Shown in pieces: positions 29,921 to 42,180 of a DNA stretch of 64,000 bases. Every line of letters starts with the position of its first letter. Positions within the stretch are counted from its first letter, which is position 1. Origin of the DNA: Lolium rigidum (Eukaryota; Streptophyta; Magnoliopsida; Poales; Poaceae); the NCBI RefSeq assembly GCF_022539505.1, contig NC_061514.1:220185837-220249836 (forward strand), read 5' to 3'. Both the position numbers and the translations under genes were made by a program. The notes beneath the pieces are model-generated. The model had not been told where the DNA came from, searched no databases, and saw only the letters and a list, made by a program, of their open reading frames with translations.

Positions 29921-32913
29921 ATACTTGTTGAAAATACTTCTTGCATTAATCTTGATGCTTCTTCACTTGATATTACTTGATGCTGGCTCTCTTTTTTTGT
30001 GCCTAGCTAAAAGGCGTTAAAGAAAAGCACTCTTGGGAGATAACGCATTTTTATTTCTGTTATTTTTATTTTATTCAGTCTTGAAGTTATTACCTCTGTA
30101 ATAACCTCTCCTTATCATTTTTATTTCGTTTTTCTGCCAAGAATAGCCTCTAATAGAGAGAAAGTAAGATTTGGGGAAGTTGTTGTCCTGAAACAGATTT
30201 TGTGCTATCACCATAAAAATTCGTATACCCAGACAAACCTGATTTTTGAGCTGTCAATTTTTTTGAATATGCCCTAGGTTAATATCTAAGTTTCTTTAGT
30301 TGACTACTTTTTGAATTGAGCAACCTAAGATTTTAGAAAAAAATTATCTTTACCTGCTATTCTGTTTTGACAGATTTCTGCCACTATTTGCATTTGCCTC
30401 TTAATCTCTTTATTTTTGAGTTCTTTTGAGCAAAGAGCTTTTTGAAATAGTTGCTACAGTAGCTAATACTTTAATAGATCTATGATATATGTTAGAACTG
30501 AACAAAGTGGATTTGTTATTTTGATTACACTAATACTGCTAATAAGAATTGTGTGAAGTTTTGTATGAAGGAAGTTTTCAAGTGTAGGGAGAGAAGAATG
30601 ATGTAATGAGATGAAGTATGGACAAAAGCTCAAGCTTGGGGATGCCCATGTCACCCCAAGAAATATCCAAGAGGTACAACCGTCAAAGCTTGGGGATGCC
30701 CAAGGCATCCCTTCTTCATCAACAAAGCATCGGGTCATCTTTCTATGCGCTATATTTTAATTACTTCATACGCTATGTGTTTTTCTTGGAGCGTCTTTAT
30801 ATTTGTTTTTAGTTTTATTTTGTTTTGTTTGCTATAGAATATGGTTGTATCCCAGCATATTTGTTTTAGAGAAGACACACTCCGTTTTAATTGCATAAAA
30901 CGCTCTAGTTTTCGTTCTTATTGTTCTGCGAGTGTTCTAGTTTGCTAGTACTGCGTTTAGCTCTTGTTCTTTTACTCGAATTTTGTTCAGAGCTTGTTTG
31001 TATTATTTATTTATGTATGATTAGCTCTTTGGTCCATATTTATTTTCATCTCTGAGAGTTGTTTCAAATAAATTGATTGGTGTTGGAGACGAGTAAAATG
31101 TTTCATGTTTATAGTGATGCAAAAGGAAGCTTGTCTAGACTGTGGCATAGACTTTGGCATGTCATGTTCGATGTTATTCTTGTCATATGCTTAGTATTTA
31201 TTGTTGTAGCATGACTTGTCTCAAATATCTGAGAGTGCATAATGTGCTATTGAAAGAATCATGTTTTGTTTCCATCATCAAAGCATAATATTGTGGTTTT
31301 CTCCTTTGATGCTTTATTGGGTAGACTTGGCACATACTTATACCATGTTATGACTAAAACCAGTCAACTAAAGCCTCTATGATCATTTAGTTTTTGACAT
31401 GTAATATCACTTGTTTCTTTGATTAATAATGTTTTGTCGCCATGCATGATTATGTTCATTATTGCTCTCTTAGTTGGTCGCTCCCAGTATTTTGCTAGCC
31501 TTCGCCTGTACTGAGTATGAGCTCTACTCATGCATCCAACCACCAAAAACCAAAGTTTGCCAATTGTGTCCACCATATTTACCTACTAGCACTATTGCTA
31601 TTCCAAGTATATTCATCATGCTTTTAGTTATCTTCCAAATTAAATTTTGTCCTGAGAAAATTAGTTAGTAAAGCTCTCACGAACTTGATGGCACATTTAC
31701 TTTCTTGCACTTAATAAACTTGAGCTATTTTTGAATATCTTATGAAGTCTATATGCTTGCAAATTGCGATTTGGGAATTAGCACAACCATGCTTTCATGG
31801 GGCACGCTTTCAACATTACACTTATTCCCATTTAGTTGATATCCTGGTCTTTTGTTTATGGATACCTAGCGGTGTGAAATAAAAATGGAAACTTGTAAGT
31901 CCATGGAGTTTGTATATATGTTAGAGAAATGTCTGGGCGGCCAATTTAACCCATGCATCATTCATGGTGGAAATTTACAGCGAACCATAGTGAGCATTCT
32001 ATGAAGCATCTTCAATAAAAAGCTATGCCCATAGTATATAAAAGGATTCTTGAGATGATCATTGTCTGTTTGTCTTGTCATTTTAGCATGGGATTTCTCC
32101 TAGGCAGGAGTACTTCCATATCATGGGGCAAGAGGTACCCCGTTAGCGTTCTCGATGATACATGTATAGTTACAATGACAAGAACTTATTTGGGACCTAA
32201 TTTGAGTAGCATGAGGTTTAGGTACTCGTATTCAAGGGGCACGAGATTTTCAACTTGTGATTTGTCAATCATATAACTCATATTTTCCCTCACATTACTT
32301 TAACCATTCAAGATGCTTATGATAGGAGTAATGAGAGATCAAAGCTAAAGAGTGCCATACTTTTTGGAAGGCTTATAAAACTTGTTAATCTTGCTTCCTA
32401 TGCAAAGAGTATTTCTTTTACTTTTATGTTGAGTCTTCATCTTCTACTTATGCACCAATTAAGAGAGCATAGTTGTCATTCTTAGTATAATGTGCATAGT
32501 CCCAAAATTATTATTGATTGATTCATGATTATACTATATCTTGTTCTCAAATTACTTGTATCTAGTCACCCTTTGAACTTTAAAGGTGTCCTAGCATTTA
32601 TGTTTTGCTACTTCATAAAGGACATGTTGAGTACCACTTTGATATGTTTTCTCTATGCTCATAAACAAATAGTTGTTTTCAATGCACAATTATTCATGAT
32701 CCTTTGTTTGAGTTACTTCTCATGTTATAACATAGTTGCTAAGTTATATTGTTAGAATTATATCTATAATGCCTATGTTTAGAGTACTTTGATCCCACCT
32801 TAGAATGCTCTACAATACCTTGATCAAGATTGTGTTGGCTTCATGTCACCTCAAAAATTATTTTTTTATCAGTTACCTACTCGAGGACAAGCAGGAGTTA
32901 AGCTTGGGGATGC
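29921..32913. other. Non-coding internal region of the LARD-like element
   Basis: About 3 kb of AT-rich sequence without a supported ORF. It contains the two central AAGCTTGGGGATGC repeats and ends in the third copy, which serves as polypurine tract. Confidence 0.6.
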
Positions 32914-34500
32914 TGATACGTTGCAAACATATCTATATTTTTTTATGCTCCATGCTTGTTTTACACCAAATTATATATGATTTGCTTACACTTCGTTGCA
33001 CTTTTGTACATTTTCCGGCACTAACCTATTAACTAGATGCCACAGTGCCACTTCCCTGTTTTCTGCTATTTTGTATTTCAGAAAAGTTGTACAGGAAATA
33101 TTCTCGGAATTGGTTGAAACAAAAGCCAAAGTCAATATTTTACCGTACTGCAGACAGAGTCCATAGGGGGGTCGAAGAAGCACCACAGGGTGGCCAGACC
33201 ACCCCATGGCGCGGCCAAGGGTGGGCCCGCGGCAAGGGGTGGTGTGGGCCCCCCAGGCGGCCACCGACCTCGCCCTTCCGCCTATTTATTCACGATCTCG
33301 GGAAAAACCTAAACACCCAATCCTCCATCCACGAAAAGTATCGTCGAGGCCGCCTCCGGAGGGTTCTGAAGCTCTTCCCGGCACCCTGCCGGAGAGTGAG
33401 ATCATCACCGGAGGCCTCTACCTCGCCATGCCCACCTCCGAAGTGATGCGTGAGTAGTTCATCGCTAGACTATGGATCCATAGCAGTAGCTAGATGGTTG
33501 TCTTCTCCAATTTGTGCCTCATGTTTAGATCTTGTGAGCTGCCTATCATAACCAACATCATCTTTATATAATGCTACATGTTGTGTTTGTTGGGATCCGA
33601 TGAATATTGAATATTATGTTGAGATCGATTATATACTTATCATATGTTATTTGTGATCTTGCATGCTCTCCATTGCTAGTAGATACTCTGGCCAAGTAAA
33701 TGCTTATGACTGCAAGAGGGAGTATTTATACTCAATAGTAGGTTCATGCCTTTAGTTTTCTGGAAGAGTGACAATAACTTCAAAGATTGTAGATGTGTTG
33801 TTGCTACTAGGGAGAAAACAACAATGTTTTATCTAAGGGTAATTATATTGTTTATTTTACACAGATTGCTTAAGGCAATAATCTGTTGCTTGCAACTTAA
33901 TACTGGAAGGGGTTTAGACGATAACCGGAAGGTGGATTATTATTCATAGACGTAGTTGGATTACGATCTATGTATTATGTTGTAATGCCCAAACGAATCT
34001 CATAGTAATCATGTTGTCATGTATGGTCTTTATTCTGTCAATTGCCCAGCTGTAATTTGTTCACCCAGCATGTTATTTATCTTTATGGAGAGACACCTCT
34101 AGTGAACTGTGGACCCCGGTCCTTTATTTTACGTTGATAAATTCATCTAGTGCAATCCCGATCTGTTTACTTTCTACAAGCACGGTTCTCTTTAATTCCA
34201 CTGCAGACATCACTTTCCACGTGACACGTTTAATCCTTTGTGTTCAGCAAAACTGGTGAGATTGACAACCTTACCGTAAGTTGGGGCAAAGTATTTTGGT
34301 TGTGTTGTGTGCAGGTTCCACGTTGTTGCTGACGCTGGTAGTGCGCCCTGCCACAAGTCAGCTGCCAACACCTTCAGAAGTCACGTCTTTCTCCTACTGG
34401 TTGATTAAACCTTGGTTTCTTACTGAGGGAAAACTTGTTGTTGTGCTCATCATACCTTCCTCTTGGGGTCCCCCAACAGTGTGCAATCTACGCTACGTCA
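32914..34500 (+). repeat. 3' LTR of the LARD-like element (1587 bp)
   Basis: It starts TGATACGTTGCAAACATATC directly after the polypurine tract and ends near CTACGCTACGTCA. It shares internal landmarks (GCAGTAGCTAGATGGTTGTC, AATACTGGAAGGGGTT, GTGAACTGTGGACCCC) with the LTRs at 12687 and 54532. Confidence 0.8.
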
Positions 34501-34642
34501 AGCACCATCATCGCCGCGTGCGTAGTCCTACAACCGACGAGGAAGCGGAGCATCAACGCCGCCTAAGCTTCGTCCATCGCGTGCCAAGGCATAACCCACC
34601 CGCTCTGCACTGGCCGGTTGTTCAGCCCGCGGCAGCGGCGCT

Positions 34643-35152
34643 AGCCGTGGAGCCCCTCACCAGCCGCTTCCCGTGCCGGCCGATGGATGCAGGCAGGGAG
34701 CTCCCATGCATGCGCCGCCCGCCCGGCTTTTCCGCCCGAGCATGCCGCATGGTTTTCTTTGCCAGCAGGTGAGATCCCCTTCCCGGCCGGAGCGAACGAT
34801 GAGGAGGCAGGGAACTCTCGTGGCCAGCCACCTAATCTGACAACACTTCAGGCGGTGCCTGCCGTGGAGCCAGACCGTTCTTTCGAAGCGTATGACGTCG
34901 ACGCCCTTTGCAGGAGCAGCTTTGCCAAGGAGCTCGTAAATAACGTGATGTTCCCGACACTCTATAGATGTTGGGATGCAATGTAAGCTTTCGTGCAGGC
35001 TAGGAATGCGGCGGCGGCAAATCTCAGGGACGCGGCATTGCAGCGGCGTGCCGATGAGGCAAAGGTGGCGCACGATTTCCACCATGCGTCCCTCGATAGC
35101 CTTAACATCCAGCACGGTTTCGTGCAACTGCCGAAACGCCGCTCCAACTAAG
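34643..35152 (+). pseudogene. Gene fragment with one in-frame stop, function unknown
   Basis: The GC-rich frame is open from about 34643 to TAA at 35150-35152 except for a single TAA at 34984-34986. Before the stop it reads through VEPDRSFEAYDVDALCRSSF and MFPTLYRCWDAM. After it, FVQARNAAAANLRDAALQRR and ADEAKVAHDFHHASLDSL form a likely amphipathic helix, and the end is QLPKRRSN. A splice donor-like CAG|GTGAGA (34767) and acceptor-like TTCAG|GCGG (34850) suggest the first part may be intron, with an alternative exon starting MDAGRELPCMRRPPG at 34683. It lies between the LARD-like element and the flank of CACTA B. I recognise no family. Confidence 0.45.
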
Positions 35153-35157
35153 ATCGA

Positions 35158-36092
35158 AAAATATAATGATCGATTTTCTAGTACTTTACTACTTTATTAG
35201 GGCACAAACCTAGCAAAATAAAGGTGTGTTCTTTGTGTGTAAATTCTACCAAAACAAGGTAAACATAGCACACTACCACAATTTCAATATCGCAAGTAGT
35301 AGACCTTTTTTCACGGTGGCCATCTTGTAGGCTTGAGGATTTGAATCGATTTTCTGCTATATATGGTTCTATTTTTGAGCTTGGGACGATTAAACTCAAC
35401 TACCATAATTTTGATATAATAAGTAGTATATCTATTTTAGGGCTTCTTTGATTCATATGAATAGTGTAGGCATTATGTAGGATATAGATCATATGCGGTT
35501 TATTCCTACACTACTTGTTTGATTTGTAGGAACATATTCTTTATGAATCTTGTAGTGCAATCCTACAGTAAAAGAACATGAGGTCCTACCTCATGGAAAA
35601 ATTCCTTTGGCACAATCAAAGAGAACTCATCTTCCTATAGGATTCAACTAGGCATGACATACTATTCCTATCTTTTCACATTCCCTATCCTATGAATCAA
35701 ATGAGCCTATGGTGGCCATGCATCTTGTAGGTTTGAGGATTTATGTTGCTTTGCAACTAAACATGGATCTATTTTCGAGCTTGGGATGATTTAACTCAAT
35801 TGTGTACTATGGGATTTATGTCGATTTGTAGCTATATATGGATTTAGTTTTGAGCTTGGGTCAATTTAACTCAAGTGTAAATTGTATGTAATTTAACTAG
35901 ACATGTCATAAAGTCTAGCAGAAAATATTTGTATGTGCCCTATAAATGTGGATACAACATAAAATTTCCATCCTTTTGTGAAGCGACAGCCAAAACAAAG
36001 GTGGAAATTAAGTTTCACATTTTCAATTTTTACACGTAGTAGACTTTTCTAAAGATAGGCCAATTATGTGGTATGGCAGATTTTCTTGAATT
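35158..36092 (+). repeat. 935-bp direct repeat, left copy (filled site, cut by CACTA B)
   Basis: It is identical in length and nearly identical in sequence to 62255-63189, with 14 base differences by eye and no indels. The left copy ends TTCTTGAATT exactly at the CACTA B terminus. The right copy runs on without a break. Confidence 0.95.
35440..35708. mobile_element. MITE inside the 935-bp repeat, left copy
   Basis: Imperfect terminal inverted repeats (GGGCTTCTTTGATTCATA at the left; GGCTCATTTGATTCATAGG read inward from the right) bound 269 bp of non-coding, internally self-complementary sequence. It is of the Tourist or hAT size class; I cannot fix the superfamily because the target duplication is unclear. 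Confidence 0.6.
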
Positions 36093-36126
36093 CACTGGTA
36101 GAAAAAGAGGCTTCCGTCCAGCCCCA

Positions 36127-36331
36127 TTAGTCGCGAAAGTATAGGAACCGCGACTAACGGAGTCTTTAGTCGCGGTTCGGGAGGCGAACCGCGACTAAAG
36201 GCCTGGGCCCAGGGCGCTCGGTGGCCAGCAGGTGGACGGGAGGAGCTTTAGTCGCGGTTGGCCTGGCCAACCGCAACTAAAGGTGCCCGAATGCCTTTAG
36301 TCGCGGTTGGCCAGGCCAACCGCGACTAAAG
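36127..36331. repeat. Left subterminal palindromes of CACTA B
   Basis: Four inverted repeats of TTTAGTCGCGGTT and AACCGCGACTAAA lie at about 36127-36157, 36165-36202, 36246-36283 and 36295-36331. They are probable transposase-binding sites. TATATATA follows the last one at 36341. Confidence 0.85.
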
Positions 36332-36340
36332 CCCCACCCC

Positions 36341-36348
36341 TATATATA
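36341..36348 (+). promoter_or_regulatory. TATA box of CACTA B gene 1
   Basis: TATATATA lies 10 bases after the last palindrome. The transposase ATG at 36690 follows a splice acceptor (ATAATGCAG|ATG), so a leader intron separates promoter and start. Confidence 0.6.
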
Positions 36349-36689
36349 CCGTTCAGCCCACGACACTTAGCCATTTGGTACCACTTCTCTTCACAAACTT
36401 CACAAGGGGGTGTAGGTTTGCTTTTGGCTCCTCTTATGCACACAAAGTGTTTGATGAAATGCCCCAAGAGCATGAAACAAACATGATATGAAGTGTCGGA
36501 GCCACACTTGAGCTTCCTCATTTATTTTTTCCTCCTCGATCACGGTTAGCAACTTGAACCTTTCATATATATGTGTCATTGATAGAATATGCATGTGTGT
36601 AGTTCATTGTTTAATTTCTATTGTTTGTAGCTAGTTAGTTTAACAAATGCATGATGGTTAATTATATATTTTATATTATAATAATGCAG

Positions 36690-39600
36690 ATGAATCGGCA
36701 ATGGATGTACGGTAACCGACTCTCCGGCGAGTTCACTACGGGTTTGAACGATTTCCTCGTAGTGGCTAATGCGAACAAGCAGAAGGGTTTTGTTATCTGT
36801 CCATGTGTTGACTGTAAGAATCAAAAGGGTTACTCTTCCTCAAGAGAAGTTCACCTGCACCTGCTTCGGCACGGTTTCATGCCAAGCTATAATTGTTGGA
36901 CCAAGCATGGAGAAAGAGGGGTTATAATGGAAGAAGATGAAGAAGGGGATGATTTCATCGATGAAAACTATCTTGATCATTTTGGTGATACTTTCATGGA
37001 GGATGTTGAAGGTGAAGGGGAAGGTGAAGGGGAAGGTGAAGAAGAGGCACGTGATGAGCCCGCTGATGATCTTGGTCGGACCATTGCTGATGCACGGAGA
37101 AGCTGCGAAACTGAAAAGGAGAGGGAGAATTTGGATCACATGTTAGAGGATCACAAAAAGTCGATGTACCCAGGATGCGATAATGGTCTGAAAAAGCTAG
37201 GCTGCACACTGGATTTGCTGAAATGGAAGGCACAGGCAGGTGTAGCTGACTCGGCATTTGAAGACTTGCTGAAAATGTTGAAGAATATGTTTCCAAAGAA
37301 TAACGAGTGCCCACCAGTACGTACGAAGCAAAGAAGGTTGTCTGCCCTCTAGGTTTAGAGGTTCTGAAGATACATGCATGCATCAACGACTGCATCCTCT
37401 ACCGCGGTGAATACGAGAATTTGAATGAATGCCCGGTATGCACCTGCATTGCGTTATAAGATCGAGGCGATGACCCCGGTGACGATGTTGAGGGGCAGAA
37501 ACCCGGGAAGAGGGTTCCCGCCAAGGTGATGTGGTATGCTCCTATAATACCACGGTTGAAACGTCTGTTCAGGAACAAAGAGCATGCCAAGTTGTTGCGA
37601 TGGCACAAAGAGGACCGTAAGTCGGACGGGGAGTTGAGACACCCCGCAGATGGAATGCAATGGAGAAAGATCGACAGGGAGTTCAAAGATTTTGCATCTG
37701 ACGCAAGGAACATAAGATTTGGTCTAAGTACAGATGGCATGAATCCTTTTGGCGAGTAGAGCTCCAGCCATAGCACCTGGCCCGTGACTCTATGCATCTA
37801 CAACCTTCCTCCTTGGTTGTGCATGAAGCGGAAGTTCATTATGATGCCAGTGCTCATTCAAGGTCCGAAGCAACCCGGCAACAACATCGATGTGTACCTA
37901 AGGCCATTAGTTGATGAACTTTTACAGTTGTGGGGCAGACCTGGTGTCCGTGTGTGGGATGAGCACAAAGAAGAGGAATTTGACCTACGAGCGTTGCTTT
38001 TCGTAACCATCAACGATTGGCCTGCTCTTAGTAACCTTTCGGGACTGTCAAATAAGGGATACAATGCATGCACGCACTGCTTACATGAGACCGAAAGTGT
38101 ACATTTGCCAAATTGTAAGAAGAACGTGTACCTTGGGCATCGTCGATTTCTTCCGAAAATTCATCCGAGTAAGAAAGAAAGGCAAGCATTACAACGGCAA
38201 GGCAGATCACCGGCCGAAGCCTCGCGAACGCACCTGGTGCTGAGGTATTTGATATGGTCAAGGATTTGAAAGTCATCTTTGGAAAGGATCCTGGCGGACA
38301 ATCAGTTCCGAAGGGAGCTGACGGGCATGCAGCCATGTGGAAGAAGAAATCTATATTCTGGGAGCTAGAATATTGGAAAGTCCTAGATGTCCGCTCTGCA
38401 ATCGACGTGATGCATGTTACGAAGAATATTTGCGTGAACCTCCTAAGCTTCTTGGGCGTGTATGGGAAGACAAATGATACAAAGGAAGCACGGCAGGACC
38501 AGCAACTTTTGAAAGACCCTGATGACCGGCATCCGGAATGGTTTCAAGGTCGTGCGAGCTACGCTCTGACAAAAGAAGAGAAGGTCATCTTTTTTGAATG
38601 CCTGAGCAGTACGAAGGTCCCGTCTGGATTCTCTTCCAATATAAAGGGAATAATAAACATGCGGAGAAAAAGTTCCAAAACCTTAAGTCTCACGACTGCC
38701 ACGTGATTATGACGCAATTGCTTCCGATTGCTTTGAGGGGGCTCCTGCCGGAAAATGTTCGAGTAGCCATTGTGAAGCTATGTGCATTCCTCAATGCAAT
38801 CTCTCAGAAGGTAATCAATCCAGAAGTTCTACCACGGTTACGTGAACGATGTGGTCCAATGTCTTGTGAGTTTCGAGTTGGTGTTCCCGCCATCCTTCTT
38901 CAATATTATGACGCACCTCCTGGTTCACCTAGTCGAAGAGATTTCCATTCTCGGTCCTGTATTTCTACACAATATGTTCCCCTTCGAGAGGTTCATGGGA
39001 GTATTAAAGAAATATGTTCTTAACCGTGCTAGGCCAGAAGGAAGCATCGCCAAGGGCTATGGAAATGAGGAGGTAATTGAGTTTTGTGTTGACTTTGTTC
39101 CCGACCTTAAGCCGATTGGTCTTCCTCGATCGCGGCACGAGGGGAGACTAAGTGGAAAAGGCACGATCGAAGGAAATCAACGATATGTATGGACGGCCAT
39201 TCTATGACCGAAGCACACCACACGGTTCGACCAATTCCAGCTTGGTGGCTCCGTACTTTGAGAAACACAAGAATATTTTACGCTCGGACAACCCGGGAAG
39301 CCTGAATCCTGGATTAGGAAGGCCCACATGGAGACTTTCGGCGGTTGGTTGAGAAAACATTTAATGAATGACGATGATGTTGTAGATCAGCTGTACATGT
39401 TGGCCAAGACACCATCTTCGACTATAACGACTTTCCAAGGGTACGAGATAAATGGGAATACATTTTACACGATCGCCCAAGATAAAAAGAGCACCAACCA
39501 AAACAGTGGTGTACGCTTTGATGCAGCAACCGAGAATGGGCAAAAGGTCACATATTATGGTTACATAGAGGAGATATGGGAACTTGACTATGGACCCTCC

Positions 39601-39985
39601 TTTAAGGTCCCTTTGTTCCGGTGCAAATGGTTCAAGCTAACAGGAGGTGGGGTAAAGGTGGACCAGCAATACGGAATGACAATGGTGGGGTAAAGATGTC
39701 GCTCAGGTTTTCTATGTGAAGGACATGAGTAGCAAACCGAGGAAACGGAAAGATAAGAAAACGATCAGTACATCATGCGATGATCCAAAGCGCCACATTG
39801 TTCTTTCAGGGAAAAGAAACATCGTGGGAGTGGAGGACAAGACGGACATGTCGAGAAGATTATAATATGTTTGCTGAAATTCCGCCCTTCAAAGTGAACA
39901 CCGACCCAAGCATTAAGTTAAATGATGAGGATGCTCCATGGATACGGCACAATCGTAAGCAAGCAGGGACACAAGGGAAGAAATG
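36690..39985 (+). pseudogene. TNP2-type CACTA transposase, near full length but frameshifted
   Basis: The start at 36690 (MNRQWMYG) directly follows an acceptor AATGCAG. The order of parts is: transposase-associated domain with cysteine pairs (CPCVDC; LLRHGFMPSYN), a repeated Gly-Glu stretch (37010-37040), Transposase_21 (PAKVMWYAPIIPRLKRLFRN near 37515; MWKKKSIFWELEYW near 38336), a DUF4218-like part (LLPIALRGLLPENVRVAIVK; FPFERFMGVLKKYV) and a DUF4216-like part (YIEEIWELDYGPSFKVPLFR), ending before TGA at 39985. At least six frame changes are visible, for example near 37350, 37450, 37760, 38210, 38700 and 39690. It was the element's catalytic protein and is now inactive. Confidence 0.9.
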
Positions 39986-40124
39986 ATGTGTAATAATTTA
40001 TTGTACCAAACTTTATTGAATGGATCATGTGAATTATATTACCCATGATGTGTTTGGTGTCCATTTTTGAATGATTCGATTGATTCGAGAAACCACACTG
40101 ATGATACATGAAATTTGGAGTGAT

Positions 40125-40688
40125 TTAGTCATACTCCTGCCTAGCCGTATAATATGCATACTCGTAGTCTTCATAGCCGCCGCCACTGTACTGGTAGTCG
40201 TCGCCTTCTAAGTTGCCGCCGTCGTTGTCGCTGCTGTCGTCGCTGTCATCGGGCGGCGCTCGTGGCTCGAACTGAGGGTAGCGCAGGCGGGGGATATCGC
40301 CGGCCGTGATGTAGTCCATGACGCTCTGCAGAGTCCGGCCGTACCACCATAGTCGACGGCCGGCCTCGTGGAAGTTCCCAGGAGGCAGACCGTCCTCCTC
40401 ATACCTGGCGAGCGCCCTCTCACGCCGATTGATGAAGAAGGCGTCCCAAGTATGCTGGTTATCGGGATGCCAGCGGGGATTCATCCGCTGCTCCGGCGTG
40501 AGGGCGAGGTAGTAGTGGTTCGTGATGGCCGCCCGACGCGCAGTACCCTGAGGGACGGGAGGGACCAGCACGCCGCCGGCGCTTAGGCTCCAGCCGGCGG
40601 GGACGCGGTAGCCCGGTGGGCAAGGGTAGTTCGAGGCGCAAAGCTCCTCCACCTGCTGGTAGGTTAGAGTGGGTGCGGTGGAAGCCAT
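40125..40688 (-). CDS. Accessory CACTA protein, 187 aa, LCASNYPCPPGYRVP family
   Basis: This is an intact ORF from ATG 40688 (MASTAPTLTYQQVEELCASN) to TAA 40125. No known domain is recognised. Conserved blocks shared with the copy at 17102-17628 are the CPPGYRVP segment, ITNHYYLALTPEQR, WDAFFINRRERALARYEED, and GRRLWWYGRTLQSVM. The C-terminal 50 residues are Asp/Ser/Tyr-rich and end ARQEYD. The pattern of many aromatic and Arg residues followed by an acidic tail suggests a binding or activator-type protein, but this is inference. It runs tail to tail with the transposase, 139 bp apart. A TATA box and a palindrome lie upstream. Survival as an open frame beside a broken transposase is notable. 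Confidence 0.75.
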   Translation of the reverse strand: MASTAPTLTYQQVEELCASNYPCPPGYRVPAGWSLSAGGVLVPPVPQGTARRAAITNHYYLALTPEQRMNPRWHPDNQHTWDAFFINRRERALARYEEDGLPPGNFHEAGRRLWWYGRTLQSVMDYITAGDIPRLRYPQFEPRAPPDDSDDSSDNDGGNLEGDDYQYSGGGYEDYEYAYYTARQEYD

Positions 40689-40739
40689 GAGAGAGTGATG
40701 AGAGATTGTAGAGATGTGATAATGCTGGCCAAGCCGGGC

Positions 40740-40945
40740 TACATATATGTAGTGAGAAATGGCGGGAAAAATGGGAGCGGGAAGACAGGAGGCGCGAAGA
40801 AAGTGGCGGGAAGAAAGAGGCGGGAAGAAATTGGCGGGAAGAAAGAGGCGGGAAGATAGGGAAGAAACGGCGGGAAGAAGAGGAATCCAGAGCTGGTCAT
40901 CTTATCTTTAGTCCCGGCTGGAGGGTGCAACCGGGACTAAAGGTG
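40740..40945 (-). promoter_or_regulatory. Promoter of the accessory ORF: TATA, GGCGGGAA repeats, palindrome
   Basis: On the minus strand, CATATATGTAG lies about 55 bases upstream of the ATG. 40760-40885 holds irregular repeats of GGCGGGAAGAAA (plus strand). At 40905-40945 the inverted repeat TTTAGTCCCGG...CCGGGACTAAAG matches the end-type palindromes. The retroelement at 41019 has separated this promoter from further upstream palindromes. Confidence 0.6.
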
Positions 40946-41018
40946 GTTTTTGTGTCATCTATGAAAACTGTCGGTGGGATAAGGATGTTTGGGTAAGCTT
41001 TAGTCCCGGCTGGAGGGT

Positions 41019-42180
41019 TGTTGCGGTCAGAAACCCACCGGCGAGCAGCGACGGGCAACACAGTAGAGCCAGGAGGCTCCCAGGACTGCGGCTGGCCCTG
41101 GTCCCTCCGAGCGACGGCCCGCAAAGACTCCGGCACGCACGTCCGATGCTGATGCAAGGGCGTGCCACCTGACCTATACCTGGTCAGGAAGGTGTTGGAT
41201 GTGCCTCGCTTAGTTTCCGGCATGGCATACACGTAAACATTAAATACGAGCCTCGATCGGCTCTCAGGTTGTCCTGTGAATCGGCTCAAGGAGCCGATCC
41301 ACCCATGACGCGTATGAGGTGTACGATCAGATGGTGGTCCTGCTTGATCAAAATAAAGCTAAAACGACCTACTACGATTTAGGGTTTTCACCGCATAATC
41401 GGAACATCCTACTCGTGATTGAGCCTGGCGGCCACGTACGGTGATCGTAAACCGACCCTAGACAAGGCCTAAAAACCAACACGAAGTTGATCCTCGGAAC
41501 ATCCTGTCTAGGGCTAGCAAACTACACCCTACGCGCCACAGGATCCTTCAACCCGTTTGTAAGGCCTAACCATGCAGATATTAAACTAATCCTTGAAGAA
41601 CAAGGAGCAATCATAACGGATCGGATCTACTCAATAATGATCAAGCGGGGTGCCGCCCTTACACCTAAGATAGGTGTAAGGACGGCTAGACGTCTAAGGG
41701 TTGCACGACGACAGCATATGATACGATGAACAATGCTAACCCTAACACATCTATGATAACTACGTTGCTCGCCATCAAAAAGGCTTCGATACGAGCAACG
41801 CATGAACAACGAATAAACGTGTCTTGCCTAGATCGCAAGATGCGATCTAGGCAGCATGATGCTTACCCGGAAGAAACCCTCGAGACAAGGGAGTTGGCGA
41901 TGCGCCTAGATTGGTTTGTGGTGAACGTGATTGTTGTTTCTTTCATAAACCCTAGATACATATTTATAGTCCGTAGACTTTCTAACGTGGGAATAATCCC
42001 AACCGGGCACGAGCCCAAACTCTATCTAACCGACACGTATCCTACTATGGTACAGATACACGGGCAAACTAGCCCAAACTTTGTATACAAGGCCGATTCA
42101 TGTATTCCTTCTATGTATATTCTTCAAGCCCATCTCCAATCGCGGCCCACCTCTGATCCGGTCAAATTCTGGTGATAACA
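41019..42180 (-). repeat. 3' LTR of the gag-protease element
   Basis: 1162 bp, from TGTTGCGGTCAG to GGTGATAACA on the plus strand. It contains the CCGATTCATGTATTCCTTCT and AACCCTAGATACATATTTAT landmarks also present in the LTRs at 5689 and 11521. Confidence 0.92.

Larger units (their letters stand above)
29504..34500 (+). mobile_element. LARD-like non-autonomous LTR retroelement, 5'-truncated
   Basis: The internal region (29504-32913) and 3' LTR (32914-34500) match the complete element at 54532-61196 in layout: a gag-like ORF at the left, two central copies of AAGCTTGGGGATGC (30632 and 30686), a long non-coding middle, then AAGCTTGGGGATGC again (32900-32913) directly before the LTR start TGATACG. 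The 5' LTR and the first few hundred internal bases are missing, replaced by the fragment at 28777-29503. There is no protease, reverse transcriptase or integrase. It is more diverged than the copy at 54532. Confidence 0.8.
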
